Shown: piece after piece, positions 29,855-35,809 of the stretch
How the letters are laid out: the number at the start of each line of letters is the position of its first letter
Position numbering within the stretch: position 1 is the stretch's first letter
Assembly (NCBI RefSeq): GCF_001729485.1
Contig: NZ_CP017157.1
Coordinates: forward strand, 806,001-870,000
Direction: 5' to 3'
DNA from: Streptomyces lydicus
Lineage (GTDB): Bacteria; Actinomycetota; Actinomycetes; Streptomycetales; Streptomycetaceae
Length of the DNA: 64,000 nt
The notes under the pieces: generated by a model
The model's database searches: none
Told to the model about the DNA's origin: nothing
The model's input: only the letters and a program-made list of their open reading frames with translations
Program-made: the position numbers and the translations under genes

Positions 29855-31315
29855 TCACTGCTCGCCCCCCTCGGACTCCCGGCGAGCAGCCGCGGCGGCC
29901 TGCGCGGCGGCACTTCCGGGTCGCTTGCGCGCGACCCAGCCCTCGATATTCCGCTGCTGGCCGCGCGCGACCGCCAGCGAACCCGGGGGCACATCCTTGG
30001 TGATGACCGAGCCGGCCGCCGTATAAGCGCCGTCCCCGATCGTGACAGGAGCCACAAACATGTTGTCCGACCCCGTCCTGCAATGCGACCCGACGGTCGT
30101 GTGGTGCTTCGCCTCACCGTCGTAGTTCACAAACACACTCGCGGCGCCGATATTGGTGAACTCACCGATCGTCGCATCCCCCACATACGAAAGATGCGGG
30201 ACCTTCGTGCCCTCGCCGATCGACGCGTTCTTCATCTCCACGTACGCGCCGGCCTTCGACTTCGGCCCCAGATCCGTTCCCGGGCGCAGATAGGCATACG
30301 GACCCACATTCGCGCCCGCGCCGATACGCGCACCCTCGGCCACCGTGAACGAGACCACCGCGCCCTCGGCCACCGACGTATCCGTCAGCCGCGCGTGCGG
30401 ACCGACCTCGGCGCCCGTGCCGACGTGCGTCGTGCCCAGCAGCTGCGTCCCCGGGTGCACCGTCGCGTCCTGCTCGAACGTCACCGACACGTCCACGAAC
30501 GTCGACGCCGGGTCCACGACCGTCACGCCGGCCAGCATCGCCCGCTCCAGCAGCCGCTCGTTCAGCAGCCGGCGCGCCTCCGCCAGCTGCACCCGGTTGT
30601 TGATGCCCAGGATCTCCCGGTGGTCGGCCGCCACCGCGGCACCGACCCGGTGCCCCGCCTCGCGCACGATCCCCAGGACGTCCGTCAGGTACTCCTCGCC
30701 CTGGCTGTTGTCCGTACGCACCTTCCCCAGCGCGTCGACCAGCAGCCGGGCGTCGAACGCGAACACCCCGGAGTTGATCTCCCGGATCGCCCGCTGGGTG
30801 TCCGTGGCGTCCTTGTGCTCCACGATCGCGGTCACCGCACCGGTGCCCGCCTCCCGCACGATGCGGCCGTAGCCGGTGGCGTCCGGAACCTCCGCCGACA
30901 GAACGGTGACCGCGTTCCCGTCCGCCGCGTGCGTCTCACCGAGCCGCCCGAGGGTCTCACCGGTCAGCAGCGGCGTGTCACCGCAGACCACGATCACGGT
31001 GCCGTCGAGCACGACACCGCTGTCGCTCAGCTGCTCCAGCGCGGTGCGGACGGCGTGACCGGTGCCCTTCTGCTCGTGCTGCACGGCGGTGCGCACGGCC
31101 GGGTCGACCTCGGCGAGATGTGCCTGCACCTGCTCGCGGGCGTGGCCGACGACCACGACGAGGTTCTCCGGGTCCAGCTCACGGGAGGCGGCGACGACAT
31201 GTCCGACGAGGGAGCGGCCGCAGAGGGCGTGCAGGACCTTGGGGGTCGCCGACTTCATGCGGGTGCCCTCACCCGCTGCGAGAACGACGACGGCTGCCGG
31301 GCGGTTGGCGCTCAC
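29855..31315 (-). CDS. glmU: Bifunctional GlmU (GlcNAc-1-P uridyltransferase / GlcN-1-P acetyltransferase)
   Basis: GlmU makes UDP-GlcNAc for peptidoglycan. The 486-residue protein has an N-terminal nucleotidyltransferase fold (LAAGEGTRMKSATPKVLHALCGRSL; QKGTGHAV; CGDTPLL) and a C-terminal left-handed beta-helix of hexapeptide repeats ending in the acetyl-CoA site (GSDNMFVAPVTIGDGAYTAAGSVIT). The last 25 residues are an Ala/Glu-rich extension. GTG start 31315, with AAGGG about 8 bases upstream. It precedes prs and follows tRNA-Gln on the same strand. Confidence 0.96.
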   Translation of the reverse strand: MSANRPAAVVVLAAGEGTRMKSATPKVLHALCGRSLVGHVVAASRELDPENLVVVVGHAREQVQAHLAEVDPAVRTAVQHEQKGTGHAVRTALEQLSDSGVVLDGTVIVVCGDTPLLTGETLGRLGETHAADGNAVTVLSAEVPDATGYGRIVREAGTGAVTAIVEHKDATDTQRAIREINSGVFAFDARLLVDALGKVRTDNSQGEEYLTDVLGIVREAGHRVGAAVAADHREILGINNRVQLAEARRLLNERLLERAMLAGVTVVDPASTFVDVSVTFEQDATVHPGTQLLGTTHVGTGAEVGPHARLTDTSVAEGAVVSFTVAEGARIGAGANVGPYAYLRPGTDLGPKSKAGAYVEMKNASIGEGTKVPHLSYVGDATIGEFTNIGAASVFVNYDGEAKHHTTVGSHCRTGSDNMFVAPVTIGDGAYTAAGSVITKDVPPGSLAVARGQQRNIEGWVARKRPGSAAAQAAAAARRESEGGEQ

Positions 31316-31435
31316 GGGGATGCCCTTCGGCTTCTTGGCTACTTCGGGTGGTGGTCATCCGAAGGATACCGGTGCGTTTTCCCACCGAAACGCGCACGGG
31401 TCCCGACCTCGCGGTCAGGACCCGAACTTTGCTTG

Positions 31436-31507
31436 CTCCCCTGCCAGGACTCGAACCCGGACATAAGGCACCAAAAGCCTCAGTGCTGCCAATTACACCA
31501 CAGGGGA
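31436..31507 (-). tRNA. tRNA-Gln (anticodon TTG)
   Basis: On the minus strand a 72-base cloverleaf can be folded. The acceptor stem is TCCCCTG paired with CAGGGGA plus discriminator G. A D-arm GTGT/GCAC follows. The anticodon stem GAGGC/GCCTT has loop TTTTGGT (anticodon TTG, glutamine), and the T-arm has GGTTCGAGTCC. The CCA end is not encoded. It lies upstream of glmU. Confidence 0.93.
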
Positions 31508-31825
31508 TAGTGGAGCGGTTCAAGCTGGACATTTCGTCGGCCTGATCGCTTGGCACCCAACACTATGCCGTACCACCGGCCTTCGGTGCGACGGTACGGG
31601 TCTGCACTTTGTAGCACCTGGTGACCGGGCGGTCGCGGTAGCCCTCCCCGACGTTCTTGCGTGCGGCCCTCGGGTGGTGCGGCCGGGTCGCGGCGCGCGG
31701 AACGGGGGAAATGTGGGCGATTCAACAGTTCGCGGGTGAACGGCTGGTAGCGGCCGGTAATGGGCCGGCGTCGTGGCCCGGACGGCTGCGGGGGAACGGC
31801 AAGAGGCGCCCGTAGGCTGGACGGT
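31508..31825. other. Intergenic region between tRNA-Gln and the histidine kinase
   Basis: 318 bases holding the divergent control regions of tRNA-Gln and the kinase. Apart from the TAGGCT box at 31813 I see no gene or clear repeat. Confidence 0.3.
31813..31818 (+). promoter_or_regulatory. TAGGCT -10 box immediately before the kinase ATG (leaderless transcript)
   Basis: TAGGCT ends 7 bases before the ATG at 31826, so transcription would begin at or next to the start codon. There is no purine-rich RBS in this gap. This is the pattern of leaderless mRNAs, which are frequent in actinomycetes. Confidence 0.5.
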
Positions 31826-33262
31826 ATGACCACGACGGGGGCAAGTGAAGGTGTGGCCACGCGGGGCGCGCCGGTGAGCGGGCCGTGGTGGTGGGCCCGG
31901 CGGCGGAGCGCCGTGCTGGATGTGCTGCTGGCGGTGGCGTCGGCGCTGGAGTGCATGGTCGAGGGGGTGCGGTTCGCGCGGGAGGCGCAGCTGCCCGAGG
32001 CGGCCGGGGTACTGCTGGGTCTGCTGGTGGGGTCGGTGCTGCTGGTGCGGCGCCGGTGGCCCGTGGTGGTGGTGCTGGTTTCGATAGCGGTGATGCCCGC
32101 GGAGATGGGCGGGCTGCTGAGTGTGGTGGGGCTGTACACGCTCGCCGCGTCGGACGTGCCGCGCCGGATCACCACGTTGCTGGCGGGGATGACGGTCGTG
32201 GGGACGTTGGTGACGACGTTCCTCACGCTGCGGCAGGACGTGGCGACCCAGGAGGACTTCAATCCGCCGGCGTGGGTGGTGCCGGTGATGTCGCTCGCGG
32301 TGGGGCTGGTGCTGACGGCTCCGCCCGTGCTGTGGGGGCTGTACATCGGGGCCCGGCGGCGGCTGGTGGAGAGCCTGCGGGAGCGGGCGGACGGTCTGGA
32401 GCGGGAGCTGTCGCTGCTGGCGGACCGGGCCGAGGAGCGGGCGGAGTGGGCCCGTAACGAGGAGCGGACCCGGATCGCGCGGGAGATGCACGACGTGGTC
32501 GCGCACCGGGTGAGCCTGATGGTGGTGCATGCGGCGGCGCTGCAGGCGGTGGCGTTGAAGGACCCGGAGAAGGCGTCGAAGAACGCGGCGCTGGTCGGCG
32601 ACATGGGCCGGCAGGCGCTGACGGAGCTGCGCGAGATGCTCGGGGTGCTGCGTACGGCGGAGGGGACGGCGGCCCGGGGGGTGACGGCGTCGGACGCCCC
32701 GGAGCGGTTGGCGGCGGTGGCTTCGCGGGCGCGGGTGCCGGCGGAGGCGCAGGCGCCCGCGCCGGTGGCCGCGGGGGGCGTGCCGGAGGGGGACGGGGCG
32801 GTCCCGGGTGCCGGGACACCGGGGGAGGGGCAGGCCGAGGGGCCGTCCCTGGCGGATCTCGGGGATCTGGTGGGGCAGTCCCGGGCGGCGGGGATGGTGG
32901 TCGAGCTGTCGGTGGACGGTCCGGCGGAGGATCCCGTCGGGGCGGGCCTGCGGTATGCGGCGCGGGTGGAGCAGACGGTGTACCGGGTGGTCCAGGAAGC
33001 GTTGACGAATGTGCACAAGCACGCGCCGGGGGCGCGGGCCCGGGTGCGGCTGGCGCACCGGGAGGGTGAGCTGGCGGTGCAGGTGGAGAACGGGCCGTGT
33101 GAGGGCGACGCGGCGAACGCGGGCCTGCCGAGCGGCGGGAACGGCCTGGTGGGGATGCGGGAGCGGGTGACCGCGCTGGGCGGCGTTTTCGTCTCGGGCC
33201 CGACCGACGCCGGCGGCTTCCGGGTCTCCGCGGTGGTCCCGGCGTCCCTTCCGGCGGCCTGA
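31826..33262 (+). CDS. Sensor histidine kinase, NarX/HisKA_3 type (orphan)
   Basis: A 478-residue membrane kinase. Five or six hydrophobic helices occupy residues about 25-175. A short coiled coil follows (RRRLVESLRERADGLERELSLL), then the DHp helix with phospho-acceptor His in RTRIAREMHDVVAHRVSLMVVHA. The HATPase region has the N box (VVQEALTNVHKHAPG) and G box (GNGLVGMRERV). Between DHp and ATPase lies a long Ala/Gly/Pro-rich insertion (about residues 290-345), unusual for the family. Partners of such kinases are NarL/LuxR regulators; none is adjacent, but two orphan NarL-type regulators lie elsewhere in the window (9303, 15859). Confidence 0.87.
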   Translation: MTTTGASEGVATRGAPVSGPWWWARRRSAVLDVLLAVASALECMVEGVRFAREAQLPEAAGVLLGLLVGSVLLVRRRWPVVVVLVSIAVMPAEMGGLLSVVGLYTLAASDVPRRITTLLAGMTVVGTLVTTFLTLRQDVATQEDFNPPAWVVPVMSLAVGLVLTAPPVLWGLYIGARRRLVESLRERADGLERELSLLADRAEERAEWARNEERTRIAREMHDVVAHRVSLMVVHAAALQAVALKDPEKASKNAALVGDMGRQALTELREMLGVLRTAEGTAARGVTASDAPERLAAVASRARVPAEAQAPAPVAAGGVPEGDGAVPGAGTPGEGQAEGPSLADLGDLVGQSRAAGMVVELSVDGPAEDPVGAGLRYAARVEQTVYRVVQEALTNVHKHAPGARARVRLAHREGELAVQVENGPCEGDAANAGLPSGGNGLVGMRERVTALGGVFVSGPTDAGGFRVSAVVPASLPAA

Positions 33263-33411
33263 CCCGGCGGTTGCCGGATTCTTCCGGGGCGGGCGACCCG
33301 CCCCGGCGCTCGCGCCCGCCCACCGGGCGTTTCCCCGGGCCCGCGACCTGCTACGGCGCGCGCCCCGCGGTCCGCCGGCGGCGCCGAGGCCCCGTTCCCC
33401 GTCCTCAACCC

Positions 33412-33975
33412 TCAGTCGGCGTCGTGTGCGGCGAGCCCCAGGCGGCTCGGCTTGGTGCCGAGCACCAGCGTTCCCAGTGCGGTGTCGATGTCGGCGCCGA
33501 GGTACCAGTCGCCGGTGTGGTCGAGGCTGTAGACGCGGCCCTCGGTGTCGATGGCGAGGGTGGCCTGGCCGTAGGTCGCGCCGTCCGGGTCGGTGAGTTC
33601 CTCGCGGCCCAGGGGTGCGACGTCCGTTTCGAGGGCGCGGCCGAGGTCGCCGAGCGTGCGGGCGAGGTGGAGGCCGTGCAGGGGGTTGATGACGAAGGGG
33701 GCGGGGGCGATGTGGCGGCCGGGGCCGGGGCCGGTGATGTGCAGTCCGCCGAATTCGGCCCAGGCTTCGACGGCGGCGGGGAAGACGGTGTGGCGGTGGC
33801 CGGCGGGGGAGGCGTGGGCGCGCAGGGCGTCGGCCCAGTGTTCGGCCTGCTTTATGTCCCAGCGGCCGGGTTGCCAGCCGGCTTCCTGCAGGGCGACGTC
33901 CACGGCGGCGGGGAAGCGGGTGGAGTCGGTGCGGTCGTGCGCGGGGGTGCGGGGGCCGGGGGTGGTGGGCGGCAT
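33412..33975 (-). CDS. SUKH-3 type immunity protein
   Basis: A 187-residue soluble protein. After a Pro/Thr-rich start, the fold typical of SUKH-3 proteins is visible: FPAAVDVALQEAGWQPGRW, then VFPAAVEAWAEFGGLHITGPG, and late beta strands (YGQATLAIDTEGRVYSLDHTGDWYLG). SUKH domains neutralise nucleic-acid-degrading toxins by direct binding. It follows the YwqJ-like deaminase by only 8 bases on the same strand, so they form a two-gene toxin/immunity-like operon. ATG 33975 with AGGAAG about 12 bases upstream. Confidence 0.8.
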   Translation of the reverse strand: MPPTTPGPRTPAHDRTDSTRFPAAVDVALQEAGWQPGRWDIKQAEHWADALRAHASPAGHRHTVFPAAVEAWAEFGGLHITGPGPGRHIAPAPFVINPLHGLHLARTLGDLGRALETDVAPLGREELTDPDGATYGQATLAIDTEGRVYSLDHTGDWYLGADIDTALGTLVLGTKPSRLGLAAHDAD

Positions 33976-33983
33976 GGTGACGG

Positions 33984-34496
33984 TCAGCTTCCTGTGGGCG
34001 TGGTGCCGATGGGCATGACGCCGAAGTGGGCGAGGAGGGCGTCGCAGGACCGGCAGGGCGGGGCGTAGCTGCCGTGCTGGGGGTCGCCGTCCTCGCGGAT
34101 GTGGCGGGCGGTGATCTTGGAGTGTTTGAGGGAACGGCGGGCCTCGCCGTTGGTGAGGGGTTTGCGCGAGGCGCGTTTGGAACGGTTGGCCTCGACGGCG
34201 GTCAGGTGGCGGGAGAGCAGGACGGCTTCGGGACATCGGCCGGTGAAGCGCTCGCGCTGCGCGGTGGCGAGGGTGTCGAGGAAGTCCTGGACGAGCGGGT
34301 GCAACGTAGGCGGTTGTTCCGCCCGGCCGGCGGTGCAGGTGAGGGTTTGTCCGCGTACGGACAGGGCGGCGCCGATGGTGGGGAGGATGCCGTCGCGGCG
34401 GTGGTGCAGGGCGGGTGCGCGATGGGTGTCGGCGGTGCCGCTCCAGCCGATGCGTGGGTCCCCGGTGCCGGTGCCGTGGCGTGCGGTGGTGCTCAT
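33984..34496 (-). CDS. YwqJ-like deaminase domain protein
   Basis: A 170-residue protein with the zinc-deaminase pattern of the YwqJ family: a Cys-x-Glu element (GRCPEAVLLSRHL, near residue 87) in place of H-x-E, and a C-x-x-C pair (PPCRSCDALLAHFG, near residue 147). These would hold the catalytic zinc. YwqJ-type domains are usually the toxin tips of secreted polymorphic toxins, and may deaminate nucleic acids or nucleotides. Here the domain stands alone, without an export domain, next to a SUKH-3 gene. The ATG at 34496 has GGGAGG about 10 bases upstream. Confidence 0.78.
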   Translation of the reverse strand: MSTTARHGTGTGDPRIGWSGTADTHRAPALHHRRDGILPTIGAALSVRGQTLTCTAGRAEQPPTLHPLVQDFLDTLATAQRERFTGRCPEAVLLSRHLTAVEANRSKRASRKPLTNGEARRSLKHSKITARHIREDGDPQHGSYAPPCRSCDALLAHFGVMPIGTTPTGS

Positions 34497-34750
34497 GGTG
34501 GTGCTTTCCCTCCCTGCAATCCCCCCGGTTGCGGGGGATCAGATTGCCAAATGTGCTGGGTGTTGCGGTAGTCGGACGGGCTGTCATGGAGATCACGGGG
34601 AGCTGACGGGGCGTCGGGAGGTAGTCAACAGGGCTGGTGGGCGGGGTGGTGCGCGGGGGCCCGGGGGTGGTGCGGCGGTGGGTGACGCCGGTGTGTCGCG
34701 GGGCTGACGGGCACGGGGGCGGGGGCGCGGGCGGGTGTTGCGGCACGGCA

Positions 34751-34756
34751 TAGGCT
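34751..34756 (+). promoter_or_regulatory. TAGGCT -10 box of the HNH-SUKH gene
   Basis: The box lies 38 bases before the ATG at 34794. AGGGGGC about 8 bases before the ATG is the RBS. The divergent YwqJ-like gene starts 297 bases away on the other strand. Confidence 0.4.
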
Positions 34757-34793
34757 GTGCCCCAAAGCCAGCTTCAGCCAGGGGGCATCCGCG

Positions 34794-35804
34794 ATGACGA
34801 CAGGTCGGCCAGGGCTGGGGGCTCTCCCCGGCTCCCAGGCGGCGGGGCATGCCGCCGCGCCACCCAATTCGGCCTATGCCGGTCAGGTGGTGCATTTTCC
34901 GGATCCGGTGCGTGCCGCACGGTATCCGGCGGGTGTGCGGATGGACGGGCGGGGCTTTCCGGTGTTCACGCCCTATGCGCGGGCCGCCGCGGAGATCGCC
35001 GAGCCGCCGGAGGGCTTCGGCGTGGACGAGCTGCGGCTGACGGACTACGTGTCGGCGAACGCGGCGCTGCACGCGCAGGGGCACGAGCTGTGGATAGACG
35101 TGCCCGCGGTGGCGACGCCGCACGGCTGGACGTGGCATCACGTGGCCGGCACGCGGCGGATGGAGCTGGTCCCGGTCGAGGTGAAGGCGCTGCTGCGGCA
35201 TCACGGTGGGCTGGCGACGGCGGCGGTGGCGCACGACAAGCGCGGGACCCGGCCGCTGCAGGAGACCCGGCCGGTGCACTTCGGGCTGCCGCACCGCGAG
35301 CTGGCGGTGGGTGAGGAGCAGGTGGTGCAGGCCGAGGAGGCGCTGGGCTACCGGCTGCCGGGTGCGTACCGCTCGTTCCTGAAGGCGGCGGGCGGGTGCG
35401 CGCCGGTGGGTGCCGCGCTGGACGCGGAGCTGGGGCTGCTGGTCGACCAGCCGTTCTTCACGGTGCGGGACGACGCGGCGGTCAACGACCTGGTGTACGT
35501 GAACAAGTGCCTGCGGGACCACTTCACCAAGGACTATCTGGGCGTGGGGTTCGTGCAGGGCGGTGTGGTCGCGGTGAAGGTGCGCGGTGACGCGCCGGGC
35601 TCGGTGTGGTTCTGCCCGTACGACGACGCGCGGGACCAGGACGGCTGGGGGGTGCAGGAGCGGGTGGAGCGGCTGCTGCTGCCGTGCGGTGCGGATTTCG
35701 ACGATTTTCTGCAGCGGCTGGCGGGCAACCCGCCGGAGCTGGAGACCGTGGCGAACCTGATGGTGGACGGCGGTTTCGCGGCTGCCGTTCCGGTGGGGGG
35801 CTGA
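34794..35804 (+). CDS. Fusion protein: HNH-type nuclease-like domain plus SUKH (SMI1/KNR4) domain
   Basis: This 336-residue protein has two parts. Residues about 35-145 resemble the small HNH/WHH toxin nucleases (VHFPDPVRAARYPAGVRMDGRGFPVF; GHELWIDVPA; GWTWHH at 111-116; MELVPVEVKALLRHHGG at 123-139), with the conserved W-x-W-H-H and a second His pair. Residues about 170-310 form a SUKH/SMI1-KNR4 domain (VVQAEEALGYRLPGAYRSFLKAAGG; VGFVQGGVVAVKVRGD). A toxin-like nuclease and an immunity-type domain in one chain would be self-neutralising or regulated. The next gene starts about 5 bases later, so they are coupled. The HNH identification is by motif only. Confidence 0.72.
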   Translation: MTTGRPGLGALPGSQAAGHAAAPPNSAYAGQVVHFPDPVRAARYPAGVRMDGRGFPVFTPYARAAAEIAEPPEGFGVDELRLTDYVSANAALHAQGHELWIDVPAVATPHGWTWHHVAGTRRMELVPVEVKALLRHHGGLATAAVAHDKRGTRPLQETRPVHFGLPHRELAVGEEQVVQAEEALGYRLPGAYRSFLKAAGGCAPVGAALDAELGLLVDQPFFTVRDDAAVNDLVYVNKCLRDHFTKDYLGVGFVQGGVVAVKVRGDAPGSVWFCPYDDARDQDGWGVQERVERLLLPCGADFDDFLQRLAGNPPELETVANLMVDGGFAAAVPVGG

Positions 35805-35809
35805 TCGCG

